Assembly: GCF_029227915.1 (NCBI RefSeq)
Contig: NC_079882.1
Location: 20,775,001 to 20,839,000 of the forward strand
From: Hydractinia symbiolongicarpus
Lineage: Eukaryota; Cnidaria; Hydrozoa; Anthoathecata; Hydractiniidae
DNA: 64,000 nucleotides
Direction: 5' to 3'
In this document: one piece after another, positions 48,664 to 60,051 of the stretch
How the letters are laid out: every line of letters starts with the position of its first letter
How positions within the stretch are numbered: position 1 is the stretch's first letter
Position numbers and translations under genes: made by a program
Notes under the pieces: generated by a model
Database searches by the model: none
What the model was told of the DNA's origin: nothing
Seen by the model: the letters and a program-made list of their open reading frames with translations, nothing else

Positions 48664-48918
48664 CTAAAGGGCATGTATCACAGATAATGATGTCATATAT
48701 CCTCCACTCTTCTCGCACCACCTTATCTTAATTTTGGAGATAAAAAATGACTATATTTTATGTTTATGTTGACAAATATCTTTAAAACATTGAATGATGT
48801 AGCAAAAAGTGGACTTGTTTATTCTGTATTTAGTTCACCAAGGGTCTTTTGGCCCATGATCTATTATATCATCAATAAGACAAAATGTCCAGAGAGGGAG
48901 GTTGAATAGTTTTCTTAC

Positions 48919-49014
48919 CTCCGCCAAGGCATCCTTATCTTTCCCAATTAAATCGCCATACACATGTTTGCATATAGATAAGACTTTCTGATACGTACCA
49001 AGCATATCCGTCAA
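48919..49014 (-). CDS. Internal exon, unidentified minus-strand gene (set 1)
   Basis: Acceptor tttgtttag, donor GCGGAG|GTAAGA (strong), 32 codons, phase 0-0: LTDMLGTYQKVLSICKHVYG then DLIGKDKDALAE. With its neighbour it forms a helical region of more than 60 residues. Family not recognised. Confidence 0.55.
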
Positions 49015-49404
49015 CTAAACAAATTACAAACACATAATTTTTAAGCATTTTTTTAGACTGTAAAGCTTGTGTGCTTAAAGTGATCTCGGTTCTGTCTTAG
49101 AATCGTATCTGTATTATTGCGATTTTTTCGAACTTTGTGATTGATTTAATTCAGGTTTCCTAGACGATATGCGGGTGTATTTTATGGCTTGACATGTAAT
49201 TTGCATTCGCTGAAGCTGAAATATTCTAACAGCTTAATAAAAAAAGGAGGAAGAACAGGCACAATGGTCAATAATTTGACAACCCATTAGGTTGATGTCA
49301 AATGCAAGACAGATTTTACAAAGTTTTATTTATACATTACAAGTTTTCTATATGTATATATATTTTATAAATATTTCAAGAGAAATTAAAATTTTCTCGC
49401 TTAC

Positions 49405-49490
49405 CGCTCCTTTTTTTCAATACGAAAGTTATTCATGTCGATCAGGCACAGGTTGGTGTCTGGAGCAATGCGTCCTTCAGATTTTTCGTT
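49405..49490 (-). CDS. Internal exon, unidentified minus-strand gene (set 2)
   Basis: Acceptor acctttttag, donor GAGCG|GTAAGC, 28 codons plus 2 bases: NEKSEGRIAPDTNLCLIDMN then NFRIEKKE. Leaves in phase 2, so it cannot join the phase-0 exon at 49014 without a stop but does join the terminal exon at 47364. A one-base change in its A7 run would restore phase 0, so an indel is an alternative explanation. Confidence 0.5.
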
Positions 49491-49539
49491 CTAAAAAGGT
49501 GTAACAGATGTCATCATGGTATTGAAGATATTACTATTA

Positions 49540-50540
49540 TATTATTATTATTATTACTATTACATTTCGTAATAACTAAAACAGGTAACTAGTCTCCGCA
49601 GAAGCATTACAGAACCAGCATCGAACCAGCAGTCTCTGTAGAGCTACAAGAGAATTGGCAGCGAACCGACAGTACTATCACAGAACAAGTAGTCTTGGTT
49701 GAAAACCCCAATATTTGACCCGTCAATCGTCAGAATAGCGATCGCTGTAAATACACAACATTCCATACCTTAAAAAAACTGCATGTGCCTTATTTCCGAA
49801 AATTATCGAGAATAACTTAATATTATATATACACTATATTTGGTGAAATAATGTCTAAATTATATCGTTCCGGGAATTAAAAAATCAAGAGCCATTCTGT
49901 TTCCTTTCAGTTTACTCTTCAACGCAGTAAATAACAAACCAACAAAAATCAATTTTACCATAAAGTATATCAACAGAAACATTTGCTCATTGAAATCAAC
50001 AAAATTTCAATCAGGAATGCTAATGATTGTCACGATAATAAAGGAAGAAACACTAAAACCACAACTTTCAGGTTATTCCGGCCTTTCGAGCTAGCTAGAA
50101 AATAGAATTCGAAAGAGTGCGGAGTGTTTACTCGGTAATACGACCATCTTTTGACGACCATCTTTTGACGACCAACTTTTGACGACCACCTCTTTTTTAC
50201 GTAGAATAAGTTTATAACACTTTAAGAGTGGTTTTTAAAATTGACTTTTACGAGGACCGTTAGTTCATGTACGAGGGACACGAAATAGTAGTGGAAAGTA
50301 GGTGTTGTGTATTAATTAGCGGGAGTTTGATATTGTAATTATTTGTTTATTGGTGGTTCTGTGACAGTACTGCCGGTTCACTGCTGGTTCTCTGGTTGTT
50401 CTATGGAGACTGGTGGTTCTCTGCTGGTTCTGTGGTGGTTGTGCGGAGACTGGTGTTTACCTGTTTTCGTTATTACGATCACATTTCGTGCTTCCGTAAA
50501 AGACAGACAAACAAACAGACGACGGCTATTATTATTTAGA
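49540..50540. mobile_element. Fold-back element with about 130-bp inverted arms
   Basis: The left arm (about 49565-49690) and the complement of the right arm (about 50355-50480) share tcgtaataac, aaaacaggtaa, agtctccgca, acagaaccagca and cagtact..cacagaac in order. The right end continues into agccgtcgtctgttt (minus strand), the start of the dispersed R1 family also seen at 62278. No coding capacity. Confidence 0.65.
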
Positions 50541-50792
50541 TAAGTTCATCAGAAAAAGTGGTCGTTATCCTCGAAACACTTGGCGATCCTTTTAATAGGC
50601 TTATTATCCTTGCGTGTTGACATCGAATTTTCCCATATAAATTTTTCTACTACTCTCAAAAATTAACCATATGAATGTAGACAGATGATTTTTTGTTCCA
50701 GAGGAAAAAAGATTATTTAATTTGTGGCACAATCAGTTTAACAAACGCTTATATTTTAACTTATGAGTATAAAGAAATATGTTCCACTGTCT

Positions 50793-51489
50793 TCAAAGTT
50801 TTATTGAAAAAAAGAATAAAAAATAGATTATTCTAACTATGAGATCTAGTAAGTCCTTCAGATCTTGTCTTGTGTCTTTAAACTTTTTTCGCATAGTCTT
50901 TAGATCAGATTCAATGCTGGCTTTATGTGTAAAATTACAATAGCCATCCTTAAGAGCGTCACTGGCATCAACAGGCAACACTGCAAATACTAAAATAAAC
51001 AAAGTAAAGAGGATATTAAATTCATAGAGCTTTGCTACAAATAAAAAGCTTACAATGACCCTCCTCCTGCCAGTGTTTTTTGGGCGCCTCAGGGGGCGCA
51101 CATTGGACTCCTTTCTTCAGATCCATACTTGTTTTTGCAACCAAATTTTGAATGTCTATTTTCGTTTTATTTGTCTACAGTTTGTTTGAATCTCCATGGT
51201 GACGTCATCATTTCAACACTGTCGTAAAATTGAACTAATTTAGTCTGGTCATTTGATCTCGTTAATTATTCATAGAATAATTTTTGATAATTTAGTCCAA
51301 GGGTCAAAAATTGATTTTTTGTTCTTTCAGACCAACTGCTTAATTTCATTAAATACTGCAGAAAAACTGGTGTCCGTTTCCCTTACTAGGAATAGGCTTA
51401 AAAATAAAAACAACTAAAATGACGTAACTGAAAAACAATAATTACTTACTTGCAATCAATAAAACAATTGAAATTCTTGACATCATCAT
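50793..51489 (-). CDS. Small secreted helical protein, two candidate 5' exons
   Basis: Minus strand. Exon 1a (51450-51489) is a signal peptide (MMMSRISIVLLIA) ending A|GTAAGT, phase 1. Exon 2 (50793-50989) enters in phase 1 and reads FAVLPVDASDALKDGYCNFT, HKASIESDLKTMRKKFKDTR, QDLKDLLDLI, then a hydrophobic end and TGA: about 78 residues with a central coiled-coil-like helix and a sequon (NFT). A second 5' exon (51054-51126) also ends in phase 1 and lacks a signal peptide. The AATAAA that overlaps the stop may be the polyadenylation signal; otherwise a weak donor (GTTAGA) could splice onward to the exon at 49490. No family recognised. It may be an oligomerising secreted protein, by inference only. 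Confidence 0.5.
51054..51126 (-). CDS. Alternative first exon without signal peptide
   Basis: ATG at 51124-51126 starts MDLKKGVQCAPPEAPKKHWQ then EEGH, ending T|GTAAGC, phase 1, so it splices in frame into exon 2 of the small secreted protein. It lies in the intron between exon 1a and exon 2. Alternatively it is a chance frame; its G+C content is unusually high for this region. Confidence 0.4.
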
Positions 51490-53575
51490 CTTGGTTTAAC
51501 AAAAATCGCCGTTACTTAACTAGTTCTTTAAAACCACTCTCTCGATCATTTGCGCGAATGCGTATGTCAAAGGTGGGTTTTTTTTACCAATGCTTCTAGC
51601 ATTTATGCAACGCATCAACGAGCAACGTATAAACGCGACTGACATCATGACATGAGTAAGGTGAATGTCGTTACTTAAACTGACATGCGATCAAGCTTTC
51701 AGGTTTGATCGATAAAAAAAAGCATTTTTTGATTCGATAAAAAAAATTTTCAGTTGCATCTTTTAAAGATTTACTGTAACTGGTTGAGCAATAAATTAAT
51801 ACCCGGATTTTATCTGTTTGTCGACTGCAAAATCCATAATGTTAACGAAATCCGAAAAACTGATGTATTTTTTCACTGAAATACGGTCTGTAGTAGCTAG
51901 GTTCCCATGTTTCTAAGGCCAACAAAACGGCAGCTTGTAGCAGTTTTCGTTGAAATATTGCAAGAACTCCGTGGTGCGGTAAATCAGCTAATTGTGAGGT
52001 CGTAATAAACATTTTGTTGTGTTAATGTGCCTAAAATGTTCTCAGGTATCGTTGTTGTTGTCGAGAGGGCACGATCCCTAGCCAGCGACGGCGAGGCTAT
52101 TTTTAAAGAGTGGAGTTTGATATTGGTTAGCAAGACTTGTTAGTTTTTTCTCTGTTTTCTATGACTGTTTTAATCCCTGTGCGTTATAATCTTAGAATAG
52201 TTGAGTTTTCTGTATTCTGAACATTGAAATTGATGTTTGATCATGTCTTAGCCATGTGCAAATCTTAAACAAACCAATATGAAATTTTTGCTCTACGAAT
52301 GTACGTCAGGCAAAAAATGCAGGGTGACTGTTACTATGACGTTTTGTCAGGTTGTAACAAGTGCTTTCATTTCAACTGAGGTATTTTTTAAAATAAAAAT
52401 TATACCTCAAACGCAGCAAATCTGTCCAAATGTGTGTCATTCACCGCCAGTCTTTATGACAATAACCTTGGTCTTTCTTGCTGTTTGTAACGTAAAATGG
52501 TATTGGAGTAAAGAAAGCCCCCTTAATTTTACAGCAAACTAATAAAAAAGACGATTCTAGCCTTCCTGGTTTGCTCTATTCAGCTAAATAAATTTTATTT
52601 CAAAAATATGCAATTTTTAATTGCTATTATGTAATGTTTTTCCACTTCTTTCAGCTATGTAAAAATCCTAAATTGTTGAGCAGCCTAGCCATATAGTTAC
52701 CGAGCTAGCTGCATTTATGTTGTTCTGCTAAGATTTTATTCATTTTAGTATGACTCTATCCTAACCAACATTATTTGCTTCTTTTCTGTTATCCTCACAA
52801 ATCTGATAGCGTTGTGTTGCTAGCTATCTGCCGTTAGACAGATAGCTAGCGCTCAAACTGTCATTTAATGCCATGTTAGCACCCTTTCAGTGATTTTTGT
52901 TGATGCATGTTATTTCTTGAAGATGTGAATCAAAATGTTGGGTTTATTACGATGGCGTTGTCGGGGTAAAAGTCTCAATGTTAAATATTATAAAGCTTGA
53001 TATTTCATTGGCGTTATTGGGGACATATTCATTAATAGGGCTAACCATCTACCATATCCACCTAATATAATCTCAAAGTCTTTAAACGTTTTTAACAACT
53101 AGCACTGTTAACCCCGTATCTTATTAGTTCGAACAAGGCTTATGAAAATATATTCTTGGTAATCACCTTGTTAGCAATTACACAGTATCTTCACAAGATG
53201 TTTTCAAAGAATTTCTCGTCAGCAATTTTTCAGTGATTCACACTCCACACCTTTTTTAGTGTGAACAATGCACTATTGTGTGGTCTTTTTCCGTCATAAA
53301 ATGACGTCGTGAGAGTCGAAACCTGTTAAAGTTTTTTATTTAAAAAAATAACCTCCATACAAAGAAAAAACAACAGATCCAAACAAAAAATACAGCGAAA
53401 AGTATTTATTTAAATGACGTTGACAAAATAACTGTCCTGAATACGTCAATATAAGTTTGTTACTTTTTAACATACATATAAAAGATGTCTTAATTTAAAA
53501 TTATCATTCTGTTGAAAATTACTGAAGATATAGAAGAAACGTCTCTTGGAAGCTGTTGTGAAAGAAACATACTAA
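51490..53575. other. Intergenic region between divergent genes
   Basis: Separates the minus-strand small secreted gene and the plus-strand protease; both promoters must lie here. A TATA box for the protease is at 53477. Short frames at 52.0 and 52.3 kb lack support. Confidence 0.5.
53477..53484 (+). promoter_or_regulatory. TATA box of the ShKT-protease gene
   Basis: TATAAAAG, 92 bp before the ATG at 53576. The same word precedes the signal-peptide exon of the duplicate (58778-58785), which supports function. Confidence 0.55.
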
Positions 53576-53630
53576 ATGAAAACTCTTTTGTTCTTGATAA
53601 CTTTGTCAGTGATGACTGCCCTTACAGCAG
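53576..53630 (+). CDS. Protease exon 1: signal peptide
   Basis: 18 codons plus G|GTGGGT, phase 1. The duplicate keeps the same 55-bp exon. Confidence 0.88.
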
Positions 53631-56600
53631 GTGGGTACCATTACGTTTTATCAAAAGATAAAAGAACACAAATTTAAAGAATTTAACAAAAGTAATAAGC
53701 TACCTCTGAGTAAAACAGCGAAGGATATTAATATTTAAGTTCTATTTCAAGAACCGGATTTTAAAAATTTTATTATATTGTTTATCTGAAAAGAATAGAG
53801 AAAATTTTGCTTTTTACCAAAGTTCTCTAGTTCCTAATTTCCAGCTAGCTTTATGGCATTTTTCTGATTAGAATATTATAATGCTTTTTTGGAAGTTAAA
53901 ATGAAAGTCAATGTATTTTTTAGGTTGCAACGACAGCTATCAATATGCAAGGTATTGTGCCGCCTATAGGCGTGGTGGATATTGCCGCAATCAATATCGG
54001 TCCTTTATGTTACAACACTGCAGGAAAACATGTGGTTTGTGTTCCATCAGGATCACAAAATGTTTAGACACTTCTCCGCAGAGATATAATTGCAACTGGT
54101 GGAAAAAACAAGGGTATTGTAGAAAGGGTCATTATTGGTATAAATATATGTCTCAGCAATGTCGAAAAACTTGTGGATTGTGTCGTAAAGACGTAAGGAA
54201 AAAACCAACGCCAAAAAAGACAGTAAGAACTACAAAGAAGGCAATAAAAACAACAACAACAGCAACAACGACGACGACGACAAAAAAGAAAATCACAGCG
54301 CCAACCAGTTCTGGTAAAGTTTTCAAATCTTTCTAAAAAATAACTTCCAGCTGTTTTACAAAAACCGAGATGTTATACTAATAAAACTGCACCATTTCTC
54401 GACTAAATATCCTTCTCTTGAGAAAGCGCCTTAAAGTCAGCATATCATCTGAATATGCGACCTTTTTTGCATTCAATCCCTAAAATATCTAATGGAACTG
54501 TTGAAATTATGCTAGACCTAAACTTAAGTGTTAGAAAAAGTACAGATTGCCTTGCCATAAATAAAAACATATTGTTGTAGTTCTGGCTCCACATACACCA
54601 TATTTTTCTTTCATATTTACTATTACTTTGGTGGACCTCTTTGTTTGAGCAATCAAGAAACGGATTAGGATGCCATTTACTAAGGACAGAATTTGCTGGT
54701 AGTAGGTGCATGGATAAATTTATTAATTTTCAAGTTAAACACACCTCTCTTATTGATACATTTAACTAGTGTTAACACAAGTTTATCACCCTAGGTCATT
54801 AGTTGTGGAAATGCTCTCTTATTGTAAACAAATTTTCCATACTTTCATTGTAAACAGAAAGTTACAATTCCGCTTCCTGTTTTATGACAGCCGTCATGTT
54901 TTCCTGACAAACAATAAACAAAACGTGCTTTGTATAGACGGGCGTGCTAAGAGCTTCCCTTTTGGCGATCATGAAGGTAAAGCCTTCATTGATTTTGCAA
55001 AGAAAATATCTTCCTTCGTCAGTTCTTTAGGCTTGTATCTCAGTCGTTATAAAATGGACCTTGACCTTAGGTCTAAATGTTTCCCTTTATTTTATACAAT
55101 AAATATTTATAAAACTAGATTTTTGGGCCCACAGTACGATTTCTCCATGCACATGCTGTTGCATGGGATGTGCGAACAGAAGTGCACCATGTCTCCGGAC
55201 ACATTTTTATGCAGAACAGCAAAACTCCGCATGTTACGTCTAATTTAAAGTTCTCGATGGAAAGTCCCAGTCTTGGTCCACCAGGTCCAATGTTTTATCT
55301 TGAAACGTTTAGTAAAATGCTTTAAAAAACGATTCAGTGGTCCTTCGTTCTAACAATAGATCTAGAAGGCAACCAACCTTTTTAGGACTTAATAAGGTTG
55401 GTCTGGGGTTGCGTTACATTACCGCCTCTTTAACACCTCTGCCTTGGCGTGTTGCCATACCATCCGGTAATTCATAAGTTCCAAATTTAATTTTCACAGT
55501 GTGAGGTTATTATAATACAAAAAGGTCAATGCATTATTATTTTATTTTAGCCATCTGCTTAAACACGAAAAAATACGAAAAGTTTTGTCCAAAATGGAAG
55601 CATTTATGTCGAAAATCAACGCCATCAAATCCAAATAAATGGCAACGGTTTATGACAGATCATTGCAAAAAGACATGCGGATGGTGTAGTAAGCTATATA
55701 TTTTAATTTAAAATATCAGAATAACATTTTCTTTAAACGATAAATGCAGCTCACATAAAGTCAAAATTGAATATTTATTTATGTTAGGATTTTTTTGAAA
55801 TCGCAAATCTTTTTACTACTGAATGTTTTTGGCAATAAACTATTAGAAATCAACTGACAGTATTGCAATAATTATCTAGACTCCACACATAATCTGAATT
55901 GTGGCGTAGATAAAAAAGGCTTCCTTGGATCAATCATAGACGGTACTAGAGCTACTCCCAACACGTGGATTTGGCAAGCAGCGATATATTGGTGGGGTTC
56001 GTTTGTGTGTGGTGGTGCGTTAATTACTCCCAACCATATTTTAACTGCAGCACATTGCGTCAGATATAGAGACAGCGACAAGATGGTTGTTCGTCTTGGT
56101 GATCATATAAGGTAGTTTGTTCAATCTTACTGCTACTTATAGATTAAGATTATTAATTATTTTTATACAACTTTTGGGCTAAACGGAATAATTTTTAATG
56201 TTAATATGATAAACTAAAATAACGGTCATACATTTTCACATGATAATCAAAAAAAAAAACTTTCCTTAAAAGTTTGTTGGAATAGTAAGACAGGTGAGAG
56301 TGGAATCTTAAGATCAAACATTTTATATACGTTTTACTCCGTTTAGTTTTTAATAATTCCTCTTTTTATGTTCTAATTTTGGAAATTTATTCTAAAAAAG
56401 GATTAGGATATATTTTATCTAACATTGTTTACCACGAGAAAATACATTAAATACACACACGAAAGATGATAAATTACACATTATTACAATCTTATCGTAG
56501 GGATATTAAAGAAGGCCCCGAACAAGAAATTGGAGTTGAAGCTGTAACATATCATGAACAATACAATGGAGGTACACTGGACAATGACATTGCTATAATA

Positions 56601-57865
56601 AAATTAAAGAAACCATTCACCTTAAATAGTTATGTTGGAATTGCATGTTTACCTGATGAGAAAGAAACACCTGGAAATCAGTGCTATATAACAGGTAATA
56701 TCTATAATAGATGTTAGAATGAATGAATCAATGAAACAGGCAACGCAAAACTGAATAATATTTAACAGTGAATTAAATTCAAAAACAGTCGTTGTCAAAA
56801 TTTATAACTAAGATCATCTTATTTTCATAAATAAACTACCAGTAACTTTCTTTGAGTTGCTCCGGTTTTCTGATACTTTTCTTAAAAAGAAAGCCACGTA
56901 AAATCCAATGAAAACACGAAGCAACGTGAATTTTTTTTAAACATGCTGTCTCGCAACTTGCGGTACCATTTTGCGCAGAGACAGACAGAATACGGCCATT
57001 ATAGATGAACTAGTCGTTAGCCCGTTGAAAAATCCACGGGTTCGTCCTTCCTTTAAATTTACCCGTCGCAACAAAGTGGACAAAAGTATATCTATCGCAT
57101 GTGATATTTGTGTTTCCGTAGCACATTTTTCTAACTCAGCGAGGGGTCCGCACAGAGACAGATAGACGGAATACGGCTAATATTAAAGAGACTAGTCGTT
57201 ACCAGTGGAAAAATCTACGGGTTGCCCGTCCTTTATATTTACTTGTCGCGAAAAAGTGGATAAATATATATCGCATTTGATATTCGTGTTTCCGTAACAT
57301 CATTTTCTAACTGAGCGGGGTATTCGCGCAGAGACAGACAGACGGAATACGGCTATTATAATAGAGAAGATAATGAAAGACCACGCAAAGCATCCATTGA
57401 CAGCTCCAACAATACTTGAAATTAATGTGTTTGTATTATGTAATTGTTAGGATGGGGAAAGACGAACATTACTGGTGTTCAAACCAACATTCTGCAAGAA
57501 GCCGAAATGCCTGTGTTAACCTATGCTCAATGCTCTAAAAAAAACATTGACTTAAACGGGAATTCAAGAATTACAGAAAATATGATGTGTGCTGGTTATA
57601 TAGCTGATAAAAAGACATCTGGATGCGATGGAGATTCCGGTGGTCCTTTCGTTTGCAAGAATAAAAAAGGCAAATGGGTAAGAGTTGTGAAAACTGTTGG
57701 ATATCTTTTTAAGCAATAAAAGAATGCATAGGGAATTTATCTTTGTTGTTTTAGGTACTTCATGGAATTGTGAGCTGGGGATCGGCACGCTGTGACGCTA
57801 AACATCGATACACTGTTTTTGCCAAAGTGTCAAGATATTTACATTGGATAAAAAATAATATGTAA
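53576..57865 (+). CDS. Secreted protease: signal peptide, three ShKT domains, S1 (trypsin-fold) domain
   Basis: Seven exons give 448 residues. Signal peptide 1-18 (MKTLLFLITLSVMTALTA); ShKT1 about 20-58 and ShKT2 about 65-105, both from exon 2, six cysteines each ending in the CRKTCGLC pattern; Lys/Thr-rich linker about 106-148; ShKT3 about 150-194; S1 domain from IIDG (213). Triad: His253 (TAAHC), Asp301 (LDNDIAI), Ser399 (GDSGGP). The S1 pocket reads Ser at chymotrypsin position 189, Gly216 and Thr226, so it is not trypsin-like; Tyr sits at 225. Activation would cut after Ser212, not Lys/Arg. ShKT-plus-trypsin proteins are known from cnidarian gland cells (digestive or venom-associated); that role is inference. 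Intron 5 carries R1 repeats. A decayed tandem copy lies downstream. Confidence 0.9.
53924..54313 (+). CDS. Protease exon 2: ShKT1, ShKT2 and linker
   Basis: 390 bp, phase 1-1 (donor G|GTAAAG). Two complete six-cysteine ShKT modules in one exon, then a linker of Lys, Thr and Pro (KTTTTATTTTTTKKK), probably O-glycosylated. ShKT2 has a Lys-Tyr pair before its fourth cysteine, the position of the dyad seen in potassium-channel-blocking members; channel activity is not implied. Confidence 0.9.
54314..55550 (+). other. Protease intron 2
   Basis: 1.2 kb, unusually rich in open frames and G+C, including a 145-codon frame at 54811-55248. Possibly an inserted element; no terminal repeats found. Confidence 0.4.
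54811..55248 (+). other. Unassigned 145-codon open frame inside protease intron 2
   Basis: From ATG 54811 the frame runs to a stop at 55248. It has mixed, protein-like composition (LCIDGRAKSFPFGDHEGKAF) but no motif I know. A frame this long is unlikely by chance in such AT-rich DNA, so it may be a relic of an inserted element or a nested gene. The complement also has coding-like patches. Confidence 0.25.
55551..55688 (+). CDS. Protease exon 3: ShKT3
   Basis: 138 bp, phase 1-1; six cysteines from AICLNTKKYEKFC to HCKKTCGWC. One-module exon, unlike exon 2. Confidence 0.9.
55880..56111 (+). CDS. Protease exon 4: start of S1 domain with catalytic His
   Basis: 232 bp, phase 1 in, phase 2 out (AG|GTAGTT). 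LNCGVDKKGFLGSIIDGTRA holds the propeptide Cys and new N-terminus; ITPNHILTAAHC holds the His. Confidence 0.9.
56501..56694 (+). CDS. Protease exon 5: catalytic Asp
   Basis: 194 bp, phase 2 in, phase 1 out. GGTLDNDIAIIKLKKPF carries Asp301; it ends CYIT before the GWG motif split across the next junction. Confidence 0.9.
56945..57370 (-). repeat. R1 dispersed repeat, about three partial copies in tandem
   Basis: The words gcgcagagacagacagaat, acggcta/ttata, actagtcgtta and aaaatc(c/t)acgggtt recur three times in protease intron 5. The same family lies in the equivalent intron of the pseudogene but in opposite orientation (62278-62575), and near 35740, 27750 and 50500. Confidence 0.75.
57451..57677 (+). 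CDS. Protease exon 6: catalytic Ser
   Basis: 227 bp, phase 1 in, phase 0 out (AAATGG|GTAAGA). GWGKT start; KKTSGCDGDSGGPFVC holds Ser399 with Ser at position 189 and an unusual Asp at 192. Confidence 0.92.
57755..57865 (+). CDS. Protease exon 7: C-terminus
   Basis: 111 bp, phase 0 in, stop TAA. VLHGIVSWGSARCD, then RYTVFAKVSRYLHWIKNNM: the S1 closing strand and C-terminal helix. Confidence 0.92.
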   Translation, partial: VLHGIVSWGSARCDAKHRYTVFAKVSRYLHWIKNNM

Positions 57866-57975
57866 AATTTTAACTTTAAATGTAAATATATATACATACA
57901 AACGTTGGTACAAAATAATAATCACTCTTTGGTGATGATAAAAGTCTATTATATTCCTTTCTTATTCGCTTCTTA

Positions 57976-57981
57976 AATAAA
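57976..57981 (+). terminator. Polyadenylation signal of the protease gene
   Basis: AATAAA 111 bp after the stop codon. Confidence 0.5.
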
Positions 57982-58177
57982 AACATTCGTCTTTATCAGG
58001 GTGCTATATCAAGGGATACAAAGTATAAATATGCTCATATGATCCTGATTTTTACCTGCAAGAATGCGTGCGCATGTACAAAAATCCGCAAAATTTTATA
58101 ATTCTTTGTAAACATTGGCATGTGTCTATAGCAGGAGTAAGCAGAAAACTACACGTTCCTTATTACGCTGCTCCTCC

Positions 58178-58426
58178 CTAAAATGTTAACAACTTGCTCA
58201 GACAATTTAAGAGGACTGGGGAGACAAACGCCTCCAACACAATGAAGCTTACAAACATTTTTTTTGTATTTCCAGTTTTTAACTCTTGATATATCAAGTC
58301 AAACCTACTGTACGATTTTGTTACGAGCTCTTGGACTATTACTTGCGGAATAACATTAGTCAAATCTTCAACAAGAGAATCAAATTGTTCTAACAGGGAG
58401 ACTAAATTTACAAGGCATGGAAACAT
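58178..58426 (-). CDS. Uncertain minus-strand exon between the protease and its pseudogene
   Basis: An 82-codon frame begins MFPCLVNLVSLLEQFDSLVE and continues as an amphipathic helix (DLTNVIPQVIVQELVTKSYS, RFDLIYQELKTGNTKK). A good donor (ATGTTT|GTAAGC) at 58253 would end an exon there. The frame extends 5' through a hydrophobic stretch (LSALIFISVLST) that could be a signal peptide spliced from elsewhere, but no start was found. Family unknown. Confidence 0.28.
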   Translation of the reverse strand: MFPCLVNLVSLLEQFDSLVEDLTNVIPQVIVQELVTKSYSRFDLIYQELKTGNTKKMFVSFIVLEAFVSPVLLNCLSKLLTF

Positions 58427-58777
58427 TGTGGATAAAACAGATATAAAAATTAGCGCTGATAATTTTATTATTTTGTCTCGGGTAGTTATTTGTCTTTACT
58501 TTGAGATTGCTTAGTAAGTAAATGTTTTTTTATGACAACTACTAAGTTCATATACGCCATGATAAACCAACTTCACGTGTCTCATTAGTAAGGCCATAAA
58601 TTCCCTTAAAACCCAACATCAATCCCACAGTTTGTAATGCTTTTGATATGAGAATAAAACGCCTGTAAACATAGCTATAATGACTTTCTTGCAAAATGAT
58701 ACTTCATATTTGCTTTTTTGTCCACCTTCTTCAATGTCTTTAGACAACAACCTTCGAGTAATGTAAATATTTTGATT

Positions 58778-58785
58778 TATAAAAG
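58778..58785 (+). promoter_or_regulatory. TATA box of the protease pseudogene
   Basis: TATAAAAG upstream of the retained signal-peptide exon, as in the intact gene but 189 bp before the ATG. Confidence 0.4.
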
Positions 58786-59351
58786 TTGTAAAGCCAAATA
58801 CAGAGGTGTTGCTTTTCAGACGTCATTTATTTGTGTAACTGCAGGACAGAAAGGAGTTAAAAAAATATTATTCACGTTAAGGTAAGACAGAGTTTTGGTT
58901 GTATTGTCCCCTACAATTTGGAAAAAAAATTTCAAGCGGGAAAAACTCTCTGTTGGAGATGTGGAGATGAAGATACTTTTATTCGCTGTATCTCTTTTGT
59001 TGATGGTCGTTCTTACTTATGGTACAGTATATTTTTATTTTTATTTTTCTATGATTTTACTGTGACTCGGTTAAATTTGTATTTTTACCGTGAAGTACCT
59101 TACAAAGAACATGTTACTTTATAAAAAACAAAGCCAAGGTAAGAGAGCTTTCTTGGTAAACAGTCAGAATGAGTTCAGTATATTCTAGGCTTACAACTTA
59201 TGATTCTATTTGTTAGGAGCACTCTTAGAATGTAAAACAATCTAACTATCCCCTAAGCTATAAGTTGAAGATAAAAATATTTTATATTCTTAATGATTTG
59301 ATAGGATAGCCGCATTATTGCATGCTTGTGTGTTCAATCTCTGGGCTGTAC

Positions 59352-60051
<700 letters not shown>

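Noticed and set aside
50793-51101. 102-codon minus-strand frame with a membrane-like segment
   Set aside because: Reads through an intron; splice sites at 51054 and 50989 and the frame change at the upstream exon explain it better.
52036-52143. Short plus-strand frame MFSGIVVVVERARSLASD resembling the start of riboflavin synthase
   Set aside because: Only 35 codons, no second domain or splice donor; similarity is limited to a few residues.
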